A stretch of DNA of 64,000 nt from Kiloniellaceae bacterium (lineage in GTDB: Bacteria; Pseudomonadota; Alphaproteobacteria; Kiloniellales; Kiloniellaceae), in assembly GCA_021776195.1 (NCBI GenBank), contig JAJFGK010000067.1, forward strand, positions 36,346-100,345, in the 5' to 3' direction. Position numbers and translations under genes: made by a program. The notes beneath the pieces are model-generated. The model searched no databases. It worked only from the letters and a program-made list of their open reading frames with translations, and was not told where the DNA came from. Below, in pieces: positions 37,848-51,914 of this stretch (positions are counted from its first letter, which is position 1; the number at the start of each line of letters is the position of its first letter).

Positions 37848-39299
37848 TTGTCGAAAAGAATGCTGCAGTTCGTGGAGACGCCGGGACGCATGCCCGACAA
37901 ACGGGGGGCGGACGCCAGGCTTACGGATTTCGCCGAGATCTATCAGGACTATGCGCCCGAGGCGGCGGCGGAGCAGTCCAGCCGCTGTTCGCAGTGCGGC
38001 GTGCCCTTCTGCCAGGTGCACTGCCCGCTCCACAACAACATTCCCGACTGGCTGATGCTGACCGCCGAGGGCCGTCTCGAGGAGGCGTTCGAGCTGGCTC
38101 AGGCGACCAACAATTTTCCCGAGATCTGCGGGCGGATCTGTCCCCAGGACAGACTCTGCGAAGGCAATTGCGTGATCGAGCAGTCGGGTCACGGCACGGT
38201 GACGATCGGGTCGGTCGAAAAGTACATCACGGACACGGCCTGGGAACAGGGCTGGGTCAAGCCGGTCGTGCCGGCGCGCGAGCGCGAGCAGACCGTCGGC
38301 ATCGTCGGAGCCGGACCCGCCGGCCTGGCGGCGGCCGAGGAGCTCCGGCGACAGGGCTATCAGGTGACGCTCTACGACCGCTACGACCGCGCCGGCGGTC
38401 TGATGATCTACGGCATTCCCAATTTCAAACTTGAAAAGTCGATTGTCGAACGCCGCACGCAGTTGCTGCGGGATGCGGGTGTCACCTTCATGTTGAATAC
38501 CGAGGTCGGCCGGGACATCACCTTCGAAGACCTGCGCGCGCGTCACGACGCGCTGCTGATCGCGACTGGGGTCTACCGGGCCCGCGACGCGATGGTGCCG
38601 GGGGCCGGACTCGACAATGTTTTTCCGGCCATGCAGTACCTTACCGCGTCCAACCGCAAGGGACTCGGCGATGCCGTTCCAGCCTTCGACGACGGCATCC
38701 TGAACGCCGCGGGTAAGCAGGTGGTGGTCGTCGGCGGCGGCGATACGGCGATGGATTGCGTTCGCACCGCGGTGCGCCAGGGCGCCGCCTCGGTGCGCTG
38801 CCTCTACCGCCGCGACCGCCAGAACATGCCGGGCTCCCTGCGCGAGGTCGGCAATGCCGAGGAAGAGGGCGTGGAGTTCGTCTGGATGGCCGCGCCGGAG
38901 GCCTTCCTGGGCGACCAGAGCGTAACCGCCGTGCGCGCCCTGCGTATGCACCTGGGCATGCCCGACGCCACCGGCCGGCAGACCCCGCAGGTGATCGAGG
39001 GCAGCCAGTTCAAGATCGAGGCCGATCTGGTCATCAAGGCCTTGGGCTTCGACCCGGAGGACCTGCCCGGCCTCTTTGCCGCTCCCGACCTCCAGGTGAC
39101 CGATTGGGGCACCCTCAAGGTCGAATTCCGCTCGATGGAGACCACGCTGGACGGCGTCTTCGGCGCCGGCGATATCGTCCGCGGCGCGTCGCTGGTGGTC
39201 TGGGCGATCCGCGACGGCCGCGATGCCGCCGCCCGGATCGACGCCTATCTGGCCGGCAAGCGCGCCGGGCTTGCGGCGGAACGCCGGGCGGTTGCCTGA
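37848..39299 (+). CDS. gltD: Glutamate synthase small subunit
   Basis: 483 residues; TTG start with GGAGG 8 nt upstream (ATG 37860 is an alternative). N-terminal Fe-S region with SRCSQCGVPFCQVHCPLHNN and GRICPQDRLCEGNC, then FAD-binding GIVGAGPAGLAAAEEL and NADPH-binding VVVGGGDTAMDCVRTA. Passes electrons from NADPH to the large subunit for reductive transfer of the glutamine amide to 2-oxoglutarate. Directly upstream of gltB. Confidence 0.96.
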   Translation: MSKRMLQFVETPGRMPDKRGADARLTDFAEIYQDYAPEAAAEQSSRCSQCGVPFCQVHCPLHNNIPDWLMLTAEGRLEEAFELAQATNNFPEICGRICPQDRLCEGNCVIEQSGHGTVTIGSVEKYITDTAWEQGWVKPVVPAREREQTVGIVGAGPAGLAAAEELRRQGYQVTLYDRYDRAGGLMIYGIPNFKLEKSIVERRTQLLRDAGVTFMLNTEVGRDITFEDLRARHDALLIATGVYRARDAMVPGAGLDNVFPAMQYLTASNRKGLGDAVPAFDDGILNAAGKQVVVVGGGDTAMDCVRTAVRQGAASVRCLYRRDRQNMPGSLREVGNAEEEGVEFVWMAAPEAFLGDQSVTAVRALRMHLGMPDATGRQTPQVIEGSQFKIEADLVIKALGFDPEDLPGLFAAPDLQVTDWGTLKVEFRSMETTLDGVFGAGDIVRGASLVVWAIRDGRDAAARIDAYLAGKRAGLAAERRAVA

Positions 39300-39336
39300 A
39301 GAATGGGGCCTGAAGAATGGGGCCTGAAGAATGGGA
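39295..39336 (+). repeat. Three tandem 14-bp repeats at the gltD-gltB junction
   Basis: CCTGAAGAATGGGG occurs three times in a row (39295-39308, 39309-39322, and 39323-39336 with a final A). The first copy contains the gltD stop TGA (39297-39299). Each unit holds a TGA followed by an ATG, so start-stop signals are multiplied between the two genes. Confidence 0.85.
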
Positions 39337-39354
39337 ACGAGGGGAGATCGGCCT

Positions 39355-43899
<4,545 letters not shown>

Positions 43900-44069
43900 T
43901 AGTGACCTAGGCTTGAGCTGATTGAGAATTCACAATCCTTCATCGATCAGGGGTCAAAAAAAGTTGCTGGCAAGCGTCTCAAATGCGCGATTGGGCTCTG
44001 GATTTCACACTTCGTTAAAATCCGGAAACTAAGTTTAGGGTCATATAACTGTCGCCAGAGGCCCCACGA

Positions 44070-44468
44070 ATGCCGCCTTTCATGTTGCAGGTGCGAGACG
44101 ACACCAATTGGCGTGTCTTGGACGAGTTCCAGGAGCGTAACGCGGCCTTGGCGAAGGCCGAACAGGTAAAGAGTTCATCCTCCTGCACCGGCATCAAGGT
44201 TCTGGAAGAGGTCATCGACGCCAACACCCTGGGGACCCGCCAGAAGGTCGTGTTCGCCTGGACGACAAAGACCCACAACGAAAAGCAACACGAGGTCGTC
44301 GATAGTTACATGGGCCGGCGCAAGGTGGCGCGCACCGCAAAAGAGCGTCAGGAAGACCTGGAGCGCGCACTCAGAAGGGCCAGGTTCAGGAACTTCGCGC
44401 TGGCCACCGTCCTGTTTGTCGGTTTCGCAATCGCCGCGGCGGGCCTGGTTTACCTGAAGACGAGCTGA
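44070..44468 (+). CDS. Unknown protein with C-terminal membrane anchor
   Basis: 132 residues. N-terminal domain PPFMLQVRDDTNWRVLDEF and KVLEEVIDANTLGTRQKVVFAW, probably beta-rich; a charged helix (GRRKVARTAKERQEDLERALRRARFR) and then one hydrophobic segment close to the C-terminus (FALATVLFVGFAIAAAGLVYL), so a tail-anchored or single-pass topology. No SD stands out before ATG 44070. Family not recognised. Isolated between gltB and fzlA. Confidence 0.55.
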   Translation: MPPFMLQVRDDTNWRVLDEFQERNAALAKAEQVKSSSSCTGIKVLEEVIDANTLGTRQKVVFAWTTKTHNEKQHEVVDSYMGRRKVARTAKERQEDLERALRRARFRNFALATVLFVGFAIAAAGLVYLKTS

Positions 44469-44596
44469 GCCGGTCTGGCGAGGCGCCACCTGTTCCTCCG
44501 ACCGGTGCGGCCCGGCTTGCCGCAGCCCGGCTTGCTTATGGGGCGGGCCGCGTGATAATCGCTTGAGCCGCGACCCTTGAAAAAGCTCCATCGGCC

Positions 44597-45265
44597 ATGC
44601 GCCAGCTCTATCACCTGCCGATCGATCCGGCCTGCCGCAAGGCTCGTATGGCCTTGGGAGAGAAGAAGCTCGATTACACGCTGGTCAGCGAAAAGATCTG
44701 GGAACGGCGCGACGAGTTCCTGCGCCTCAACCCGGCCGGGGAAGTGCCGGTGCTCAGCGAACCCGACGGCGTCGTCGTGGTCGGCGCCGGGCCGATTGGC
44801 GAGTACCTGGAGGAGGTCTATCCCGACGTGCCGCTGCTGGGCGGCGATCCCGCGGCGCGGGCCGAGACCCGCCGGCTGGTGGCCTGGTTCGAGGAGAAGT
44901 TCGACCGCGAGGTGACCAGGATGCTGGTCGATGAGAAGGTCATGAAGCGTTTCTTGCGCCTGGGCGAACCCAACATGGCCGCGATTCGGGCCGGCCTGGC
45001 CAACATTCACCACCATCTGTCCTACATTTCCTGGCTGGTCGAGCGGCGCCGTTGGCTGGCCGGCGACGACCTGTCCCTGGCCGACCTGACCGCCGCCGCG
45101 CAGCTTTCGGCGATCGACTACCTGGGCGACGTGCCCTGGGACGAGCATCCCGACGCCAAGGACTGGTATGTCCGCATGAAGTCGCGTCCCGCGATGCGAC
45201 CGATCCTGGCCGACCTGATCAGCGGTATTCGCCCGCCGCTGCACTACGCCGATCTGGATTTTTAA
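44597..45265 (+). CDS. fzlA: GST-fold protein similar to FtsZ-binding FzlA
   Basis: 222 residues with a glutathione S-transferase fold: N-terminal thioredoxin-like part (YHLPIDPACRKARMALGEK, LNPAGEVPVL) and an all-helical C-terminal part (WLAGDDLSLADLTAAAQLSAIDYLGDVPWD). The ending RPPLHYADLDF and the N-terminal PLDPA-like motif resemble Caulobacter FzlA, which binds curved FtsZ filaments and is needed for constriction rather than for glutathione chemistry. Assignment rests on remembered family features, so an ordinary GST remains possible. Confidence 0.7.
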   Translation: MRQLYHLPIDPACRKARMALGEKKLDYTLVSEKIWERRDEFLRLNPAGEVPVLSEPDGVVVVGAGPIGEYLEEVYPDVPLLGGDPAARAETRRLVAWFEEKFDREVTRMLVDEKVMKRFLRLGEPNMAAIRAGLANIHHHLSYISWLVERRRWLAGDDLSLADLTAAAQLSAIDYLGDVPWDEHPDAKDWYVRMKSRPAMRPILADLISGIRPPLHYADLDF

Positions 45266-45275
45266 AGCGCCTTGG

Positions 45276-46058
45276 TCAGGGCGTGGTGAGTTCGAGCTTT
45301 TCGATATTGGTCCGGGCGGCATCCGCGGCGGGGGTGCCATCGGCGATGAGCGTCACCTGGTGCCAGTCCCGCCGTGCCGCCTCCAGGTCGCCCTGCAGGC
45401 GATGGAGGTTGCCGCGCTCCAACAGGGCTTCCGGGTGGCCGGGCGCCAGGACCAGCGCCTTGGCCAGATCGTCTAGGGCGAGGTCAAAGGCCTCGACGAA
45501 GCGATAGGCGCTGGCCCGGTAGACCAGGACGTCGGCGCGGTCGGGTGCCAGCTCGCTGGCCCGGTTCAAGTCGTCGATCGCCTCCCAATAGCTTCCCGCC
45601 GCGCCCAGGGTCAGGCTACGGTCCAGGAGGAGCTCGAGGTTGTCGGGATCTTCCTCGAGGGCGATGGTCTGCACCGCGTTGGCCCGCTCCAGATCGCCGG
45701 CCAGCATCCAGGCCTGGGCCGCCTGGGCCAGGGTGTTGCCGCGCAGCTGCTGGTACTGACTGTCCAGGCCGCCGGCGAGCTCCTCGAGCCGTTTGGCGCC
45801 TTCCTCATAACTGCCCAGGCCGATCAGGGCCACGGCGACGCAGTGCTGGGCCGGATTGCCGCCGCCCTGGTCGCGCCAGGCGATGGCCGATTCGAAAGCT
45901 TCCTCCGGTGTTGTCGATGCCAGGGTCATGCAGGCGCTGTACTCGGCGGCGTGATCGATGCCGAAGCCCTGGGCCAGGGCCGGCGCGCCCAGGGGGCCCA
46001 GCAGGGCGGCCACGGTCAGCGCGACAGCCAATAGCGGGGATGACGATGGCAAGCGCAT
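45276..46058 (-). CDS. Exported TPR-repeat protein
   Basis: 260 residues from ATG 46058, preceded by GGGAGGA. Signal peptide (SSPLLAVALTVAALLGPLGAPALAQ). The mature part has tetratricopeptide motifs from about 75 to 230: AWMLAGDLERANAVQTIALEE, SYWEAIDDLNRASELAPDRAD, FDLALDDLAKALVLAPGHPE, GNLHRLQGDLEAARRDW. Probably a periplasmic protein-protein interaction module; partner unknown. Convergent with fzlA, 10 bp apart. Confidence 0.75.
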   Translation of the reverse strand: MRLPSSSPLLAVALTVAALLGPLGAPALAQGFGIDHAAEYSACMTLASTTPEEAFESAIAWRDQGGGNPAQHCVAVALIGLGSYEEGAKRLEELAGGLDSQYQQLRGNTLAQAAQAWMLAGDLERANAVQTIALEEDPDNLELLLDRSLTLGAAGSYWEAIDDLNRASELAPDRADVLVYRASAYRFVEAFDLALDDLAKALVLAPGHPEALLERGNLHRLQGDLEAARRDWHQVTLIADGTPAADAARTNIEKLELTTP

Positions 46059-46162
46059 GGATCCTCCCAAGGGCCGGTCTTGTTGAAGCGGTGCCGGCTC
46101 CCTAAATTCGCTGCTCAGGCCCCATCGATCAAGCCTTCCCCGGATAACAGGAGACCTGGACC

Positions 46163-47035
46163 CTGGCACAGACCCTTTTTTGCTTCGGCCTGGGCTACAG
46201 CGCCAGCGCCCTGGCCCGCCGGCTGCAGGCCAAGGGCTGGCGTATCCAGGGAACCTGCCGGTCCGCGGACAAGGCCGCCGGTTTTGCGGCGGAGGGCTTC
46301 GAGACCTTCGCCCTGGCCGGCGAGACGCCGGATCCGGCGATTGGGGCGGCGCTCGGCCAGGCGACCCATGTTCTGATCTCGGCGCCGCCCGGCGAGGCCG
46401 GAGATCCCGTGATCGCCGCCTTTGGGGCGCAGTTGCGGGCCTCGCCCGCACTGGTTTGGGTCGGCTACCTCTCGACCACCGGGGTTTACGGCAACCGCGA
46501 TGGCGGTTGGGTCGACGAGACCTCGGAGCTATTGCCCTCCAGCCCGCGCAGCCAGCGCCGCGCCGCGGCGGAGGCGGCATGGTTGGACTTTGGCCGCGAC
46601 CGGGACTGTGCGGTTCAAATCTTTCGCCTCGCCGGGATCTACGGGCCGGGCCGCAATCAGCTCCGTGCCGTCCGGGCCGACGAGGCGCGGCGCATCCTGC
46701 GGCCCGGACAGGTCTTCAGCCGGATCCACGTCGAGGATATCGCCAGCGTGCTGGAGGCCTCGGTCGCGCGACCCAACCCCGGCGCCATTTACAATGTCTG
46801 CGACCAGGAGGCCGCCGAGCCGGCCGCCGTGACCCTCTTTGCCTGTGAACTTCTGGGCCGGGACCCGCCGCCGCCGGTCGCCTACGAGGAAGCCGATCTG
46901 TCGCCCATGGCCAAGACCTTCTGGCTCGACAACAAACGGGTCTCGAACCGGCGAATCAGGGAAGAGTTGGGCATTACCTTTGCCTATCCGACCTACCGCG
47001 AAGGCCTGCGCGCGCTCCACGAGGCCGGGGAATAG
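46163..47035 (+). CDS. NAD-dependent epimerase/SDR family protein (YeeZ-like), CTG start
   Basis: 290 residues if initiated at CTG 46163. The reading frame upstream of the first ATG (46409) clearly encodes the Rossmann start AQTLFCFGLGYSASALARRL, and an in-frame TAA at 46145 leaves CTG as the only plausible start; GGAGA lies 8 nt before it. Later motifs: ISAPPGEAGDP, YLSTTGVYGNRDGGWVDE, FRLAGIYGPGRNQLRAVR, FSRIHVEDIASVLEAS and YNVCDQEA, typical of the YeeZ-like extended SDR group. The YxxxK pair is not obvious, so it may bind rather than oxidise a sugar nucleotide. Confidence 0.78.
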   Translation: MAQTLFCFGLGYSASALARRLQAKGWRIQGTCRSADKAAGFAAEGFETFALAGETPDPAIGAALGQATHVLISAPPGEAGDPVIAAFGAQLRASPALVWVGYLSTTGVYGNRDGGWVDETSELLPSSPRSQRRAAAEAAWLDFGRDRDCAVQIFRLAGIYGPGRNQLRAVRADEARRILRPGQVFSRIHVEDIASVLEASVARPNPGAIYNVCDQEAAEPAAVTLFACELLGRDPPPPVAYEEADLSPMAKTFWLDNKRVSNRRIREELGITFAYPTYREGLRALHEAGE

Positions 47036-47041
47036 TACAGA

Positions 47042-47860
47042 TTATCCAACCAACCGGTCGAGGGTGGCAAACAGCCGGGCCAGGTCCCGCGGGCCCGACA
47101 GCCGATGGTCGCCGTCCTTGACCAGGATCACCTCGACGTCGGCCGATTCGAGCCGCTCCATGGTGGCAAAGGCGGTTTCCCAGGGCACCGCGCTGTCCGC
47201 CGTGCCCTGGAGCAGGCGCACCGGGCAGTGGATCGGGATCGGTCCGGTCAAGAGCCGCCGGGTGCGGCCGTCTTCGATCAGGGCGCGGGTGATGACATAG
47301 GGTTCTTCGCCGTAGTCCGAGGGCATGGTCGCCCGGTCGTTATGCTCGAGATCGGCCTTGGCGGCGGGACTGAAGCTCGCCCACAGGCGGTCGGTAAAGT
47401 CGGGCGCGGCGGCGATGCCGATCAGGGCGGCGACCCGCCGCGGCCGGGCGAGTGCCGTCAGCAACGCGATCCAGCCGCCCATGGACGAGCCGACCAGGAT
47501 CTGCGGGCCTTCGGTCAGGGCATCGAGGGCGGCCAGCGCGTCGCTGGCCCAAAGGCCGATCGTGCCCTCCTCGAAAGCCCCGGAAGAGGCGCCGTGGCCC
47601 TGATAGTCGAAGCGCAGGAAGGCACGGCCCCGGGCCTTGGCAAAGGCCTCCAGGGCAGTCGCCTTGGTGCCGGTCATGTCGGACATGAAGCCGCCGAGAA
47701 AGACGATGCCCGGACCACCCGGATCGGGATCATCCTGATTGGCGCTGGCCGCAGTGCGGTGATAGGCAATTCTAGCGCCGGCGTCGGTCTCCAGAAACGA
47801 GACGGGTGGGTCGATCCCGGGCGTGTCGCTGGTCACAGGGCACCATACCTCCGCTTGCAA
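47042..47860 (-). CDS. Alpha/beta hydrolase
   Basis: 272 residues. Oxyanion region VFLGGFMSDMTGTKA, FDYQGHGASSG, nucleophile elbow GSSMGGW, acid in GTADSAVPW and His in VKDGDHRLSG give a complete Ser-Asp-His set. Most like the ABHD10/YqiA-type small hydrolases that act on thioesters or esters; the substrate is unknown. GTG 47836 is an alternative start. Convergent with the SDR gene, 6 bp apart. Confidence 0.83.
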   Translation of the reverse strand: MQAEVWCPVTSDTPGIDPPVSFLETDAGARIAYHRTAASANQDDPDPGGPGIVFLGGFMSDMTGTKATALEAFAKARGRAFLRFDYQGHGASSGAFEEGTIGLWASDALAALDALTEGPQILVGSSMGGWIALLTALARPRRVAALIGIAAAPDFTDRLWASFSPAAKADLEHNDRATMPSDYGEEPYVITRALIEDGRTRRLLTGPIPIHCPVRLLQGTADSAVPWETAFATMERLESADVEVILVKDGDHRLSGPRDLARLFATLDRLVG

Positions 47861-47941
47861 ATGCCGCTTGCCTCGTCAAGCATTCCCATCCAATGGTTGG
47901 GTGACAAGAGAATTCGCCGGAATACGAAGGGGCCGTAGCCT

Positions 47942-49153
47942 ATGCAGGCCGGGGCGATGGACATGGTGATGCCGATCCTGCTGCGCGCCGATCAGCGCGC
48001 GCCGGTGGTCTTGCAGGTCCTGCCCAGCCTGGTGACCGGCGGTGTCGAGCGCGGCACCCTGGACATGGCCGAAGCCCTGGTGGCGGCCGAGGCGATCCCC
48101 TTGGTGGCGTCCGAAGGCGGCCCGCTGGAGCGCGAGTTGAAGCGGTTGGGGGTGGAACACATCAAGCTGCCTCTGGCCTCGAAGAATCCCCTGGTGATGC
48201 GCGCCAATGTCGGCCGCCTGGCCCGTCTTATCGACGCGCGAAAAGTCGATATCCTGCACGCCCGCTCCCGTGCCCCGGCCTGGTCGGCGCGCGCCGCGGC
48301 CCGGCGCCAGGGCTGCCGTTTCGTCACCACCTTCCATTCACCCTATGGCTCCGGGTCCATTTTCAAGCGGCGCTACAATGCGGTCATGGCCGACGGCGAC
48401 CGAGTCATCGCGATCTCCGATTATGTCGCCGATCTCGTGCGGCGGCGCTACAAGGTGACCGAGCCGCGACTGGCGACCATCCATCGCGGCGTCGACCTGC
48501 GGCAGTTCCATCCCGAGCAGGTCAGCGCCGAGCGTATCGTGCAGTTGGCCAGCGACTGGCGCATTACGGCGGATCGCCCGGTGGTCATGCTGCCCGGGCG
48601 GCTGAGCCGTTGGAAGGGCCAGGAGGTGCTGCTGCGGGCCCTGGCCCGCTTGAAGGATCTCGATTTCACCTGCGTGTTGGTCGGCTCCGATCAGGGCCGC
48701 AGCGCCTACCGGCGCGAACTGGAGGGCCAGATCGAGCGTCTCGGCCTCGCGGCCCATGCCTTCATCGTCGATCACTGCCGCGACATGCCGGCGGCCTACA
48801 TGCTGGCCGATGTCGTGGTCTCGGCATCGCAGGAGCCGGAAGGCTTCGGGCGCGTCGTCGCCGAGGCCCAGGCCATGGGCCGGCCCATTGTCGTCAGCGC
48901 CCATGGCGGCGCCCTGGAGCAGATCGTCGAGGGCGAGACCGGCTTTTCCTTTGCGCCCGGCAAGACCGAAGAGCTGGCCGCCGCCCTGCGCCGCGCCCTC
49001 GGTCTGAGCGCCGAGGAGCGCAGTCATCTCGCGAACCGGGCCATCGCCCGGGTCGGTGCCAACTACAGCAAGACACTGATGTGCTGGAAGACCCTGGAGA
49101 TCTATCAGGAATTGCTCACCGCACCGCGGAGCGCGGCGGCGGGGCGGAGATAG
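47942..49153 (+). CDS. Glycosyltransferase family 4 protein
   Basis: 403 residues, GT-B fold. N-domain with VLQVLPSLVTGGVERGTLDMAEAL, typical of lipopolysaccharide-type GT4 enzymes; C-domain with VVMLPGRLSRWKGQEVLLRAL and the EX7E motif in EPEGFGRVVAEAQAMGRPIV. Transfers a sugar from a nucleotide sugar, probably to LPS core or exopolysaccharide. The start could be one of several ATGs (47942, 47957, 47963). Confidence 0.88.
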   Translation: MQAGAMDMVMPILLRADQRAPVVLQVLPSLVTGGVERGTLDMAEALVAAEAIPLVASEGGPLERELKRLGVEHIKLPLASKNPLVMRANVGRLARLIDARKVDILHARSRAPAWSARAAARRQGCRFVTTFHSPYGSGSIFKRRYNAVMADGDRVIAISDYVADLVRRRYKVTEPRLATIHRGVDLRQFHPEQVSAERIVQLASDWRITADRPVVMLPGRLSRWKGQEVLLRALARLKDLDFTCVLVGSDQGRSAYRRELEGQIERLGLAAHAFIVDHCRDMPAAYMLADVVVSASQEPEGFGRVVAEAQAMGRPIVVSAHGGALEQIVEGETGFSFAPGKTEELAAALRRALGLSAEERSHLANRAIARVGANYSKTLMCWKTLEIYQELLTAPRSAAAGRR

Positions 49154-49207
49154 CAATAGCGATACTGGCCTTGGTGTCGACCGGGTTGCCGCGGTCGCGG
49201 GTCGGCG

Positions 49208-49693
49208 TCAGGCCAGGTCGCGGACCAGGTAGCGCACCGACTTGGCGCGATCCGCGAGGCTGGCCTGGCCCATGACCGTAAAGCCGCGTGCCGCGTGAAA
49301 CGCGTCCGAGCCGGGGTTCGGCGGATCGGCGTTGACCTCGCAGACGATCCTTTCCGTGCCCTGGTCCCGGGCGAAGCGGAACAGCTCGTCGTAGAGCAGC
49401 CCGGCGAGACCCTGGCGCCGATGGTCCGGCGACACCACGACCCGGTCGACATAGACGAAGCGCGCGAGCTGGCCCTTGAACCAGAGAAAGTTCGGGCTGT
49501 CGTAGTCCGCGTCCTGGTCGAATGTCAGCATGAAGGCGGCGCGGTCGTCCACCACCCGGGCCAGGAAGGCCCGCCCCAACAGCACCTCCAGCCTTTCGCG
49601 CGACAGGGAGGAGAGCGCGACACGGTGCGCCTGGTTCAAGGCGTGGACCCATGCCAGGTCGCTGTCTTGGATCGGTCTCGGCGATTTGCCCAT
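49208..49693 (-). CDS. GNAT-family acetyltransferase
   Basis: 161 residues from ATG 49693; the open frame continues upstream into the thrS promoter and is rejected. GNAT motif A is VYVDRVVVSPDHRRQGLAGLLYDELFRFA (acetyl-CoA pyrophosphate loop RRQGLAG), with CEVNADPPNPGSDAFHAARGF for the later strands. Substrate unknown. Convergent with the GT4 gene and divergent from thrS. Confidence 0.85.
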   Translation of the reverse strand: MGKSPRPIQDSDLAWVHALNQAHRVALSSLSRERLEVLLGRAFLARVVDDRAAFMLTFDQDADYDSPNFLWFKGQLARFVYVDRVVVSPDHRRQGLAGLLYDELFRFARDQGTERIVCEVNADPPNPGSDAFHAARGFTVMGQASLADRAKSVRYLVRDLA

Positions 49694-49791
49694 GGGGTTG
49701 GTCGGACTCGCGTGATGGAAACGAGATCCGGTATAGGGGGCGCTCGGCGCCAAGTCCAATCGAAGGACCGAATTGGCGCTCGGGGGGGCGC

Positions 49792-49819
49792 TTGACAGGT
49801 CTCCGGATCGTTCTAGATT
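49792..49819 (+). promoter_or_regulatory. Sigma-70 promoter for thrS
   Basis: TTGACA at 49792-49797, a 16-bp spacer and TAGATT at 49814-49819. Start near 49826, giving a short leader of about 25 nt before ATG 49851. Confidence 0.6.
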
Positions 49820-49850
49820 GCCGCTCGCATCACCAGCTAGGACATGACAG

Positions 49851-51764
49851 ATGGTTGCGATCACGCTTCCCGACGGAAGCGAACGGCAGTTTGACGGTCC
49901 GGTCAGCGGCGCCGAGGTGGCGGCGGCCATCGGGCCCGGCCTGGCCAAGGCCGCCTTGGCGGTCAAGGTCGACGGCGCGGTGAAGGATCTGGCCGCGCCA
50001 ATCGAACAGGACGCGGCCATCGAAGTCGTCACCCGCGGCCATCCCGATGCCCTGGAGCTGCTGCGCCATGACTGCGCCCATGTGCTGGCCGAGGCGGTGC
50101 AGGAACTCTATCCCGGTACTCAAGTCACCTTTGGCCCGGCAATCGAGAACGGCTTCTTCTACGACTTCGCCCGCGCCGAGCCCTTCACGCCGGACGATCT
50201 GGTAAAGATCGAGGCGCGGATGCGCGAGATCGTGAAACGGGACGAGGCCATCACCCGCGAGGTCTGGGAGCGCGAGGCCGCGATTGGCCACTTCGACTCC
50301 CTTGGCGAGAAGTACAAGGCCGAGCACATCGCCACCCTGCCCGAGGATGCGGAGATCTCGATCTACCGCCAAGGCAACTGGTGGCTCGACCTCTGTACCG
50401 GACCGCACCTGCCCTCGACCGGCAAGCTCGGCCAGGCCTTCAAGCTGATGCGGGTCTCCGGCGCCTACTGGCGCGGCGACCCGAAGAACGAGCAGCTGCA
50501 GCGGGTCTATGGCACCTGCTGGGAGGACGACAAGCAGCTCAAGGCCTACCTGACCCGGCTGGAGGAGGCGGAAAAGCGCGACCACCGCCGGCTCGGGCGC
50601 GAGATGGACCTGTTCCACCAGCAAGAAGAAGCCACCGGATCGGTCTTCTGGCACCCGCGAGGCTGGACCCTCTACCGCGAGGTCGAGCGCTACATGCGCC
50701 GCCGCCTGGACGCCGCCGGCTATCTCGAGGTCAAGACGCCGCAGTTGATCGACCGCGCGTTGTGGGAGGCCTCGGGCCACTGGGAGAAGTTCCAGGAGCA
50801 TATGTTCATCGCCGAGTCCGAGAACCGGACCCTGGCGGTCAAGCCGATGAACTGCCCGGCCCACGTGCAGATTTTCCGCCAGGGCCTGAAGAGCTACCGC
50901 GACCTGCCGCTGCGCATGGCCGAGTTCGGCGCCTGCCACCGGAACGAGCCCTCGGGCGCGCTGCACGGCCTCATGCGGGTGCGGGCCTTTACCCAGGACG
51001 ATGCCCACATCTTCTGTACGCCAGAGCAGATCAATGAAGAAAGCGTGATTTTCTGCGAGCTGCTGCAGTCGATCTACAAGGATCTCGGGTTCGACGAGGT
51101 GACGGTGAAGTTCGCCGACCGCCCGCCGGTGCGCGCCGGCTCCGACGAAACCTGGGATGCCGCCGAGGCGGCCTTGATGGAGGCGGTCAAGGCCGCCGGC
51201 ATCGAGGTCATCATGAACCCCGGCGAGGGCGCCTTCTACGGGCCGAAACTGGAGTTCGTGCTGCGCGACGCGATCGGCCGCGATTGGCAGTGCGGCACGC
51301 TGCAGGTCGATTTCGTCATGCCGGAGCGGCTCGGGGCCTCTTATGTCGGCGAGGACGGCGAAAAGCACCGCCCGGTCATGCTGCACCGGGCGATCCTCGG
51401 GTCCTTCGAGCGCTTCCTGGCGATCCTGATCGAACAGTATGCCGGGCGCTTCCCGCTCTGGCTGGCGCCGGTCCAGGTGGTGGTGGCGACGATCACCTCG
51501 GACGGCGACGCCTATGCCGAGGAGGCGCACGCCGCCCTGGCGGCGGCGGGCCTGCGCGCGAACCTCGATCTGCGCAACGAGAAGATCAACCTCAAGGTTC
51601 GCGAGCATTCCTTGCAGAAGGTGCCGGTCATGGCCGTGGTCGGGCGGCGCGAGGCCGAGGAGCGGACCGTGGCGCTGCGTCGTCTCGGCTCGAAGGCGCA
51701 GGAGGTTTTGTCCCTGGACGAGGCCGTCGCGCGGCTCAGCGGCGATGCCAGGCCGCCGGCCTGA
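49851..51764 (+). CDS. thrS: Threonyl-tRNA synthetase
   Basis: 637 residues. TGS domain (1-60), the editing/second additional domain with [11 protein letters not shown] and the later HxxxC-type Cys in [11 protein letters not shown], class II catalytic motifs ([45 protein letters not shown], motif 3 around [15 protein letters not shown]), and a C-terminal anticodon-binding domain ([19 protein letters not shown]). First gene of the translation cluster thrS-infC-rpmI-rplT-pheST. Confidence 0.98.
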   Translation: MVAITLPDGSERQFDGPVSGAEVAAAIGPGLAKAALAVKVDGAVKDLAAPIEQDAAIEVVTRGHPDALELLRHDCAHVLAEAVQELYPGTQVTFGPAIENGFFYDFARAEPFTPDDLVKIEARMREIVKRDEAITREVWEREAAIGHFDSLGEKYKAEHIATLPEDAEISIYRQGNWWLDLCTGPHLPSTGKLGQAFKLMRVSGAYWRGDPKNEQLQRVYGTCWEDDKQLKAYLTRLEEAEKRDHRRLGREMDLFHQQEEATGSVFWHPRGWTLYREVERYMRRRLDAAGYLEVKTPQLIDRALWEASGHWEKFQEHMFIAESENRTLAVKPMNCPAHVQIFRQGLKSYRDLPLRMAEFGACHRNEPSGALHGLMRVRAFTQDDAHIFCTPEQINEESVIFCELLQSIYKDLGFDEVTVKFADRPPVRAGSDETWDAAEAALMEAVKAAGIEVIMNPGEGAFYGPKLEFVLRDAIGRDWQCGTLQVDFVMPERLGASYVGEDGEKHRPVMLHRAILGSFERFLAILIEQYAGRFPLWLAPVQVVVATITSDGDAYAEEAHAALAAAGLRANLDLRNEKINLKVREHSLQKVPVMAVVGRREAEERTVALRRLGSKAQEVLSLDEAVARLSGDARPPA

Positions 51765-51914
51765 TGGACGATTCTGTCGATTATTCGATCTCGATAGAGT
51801 GGTAATCGTTAACAATCTGTGCTTTGATAACGGCCAATGTCGGTGGTGGTCCCATAACCGCGGGCTGCCGGGCGGCAGGACTTCCGCACAATATCGAGAA
51901 AAGGAAATAAAGAG

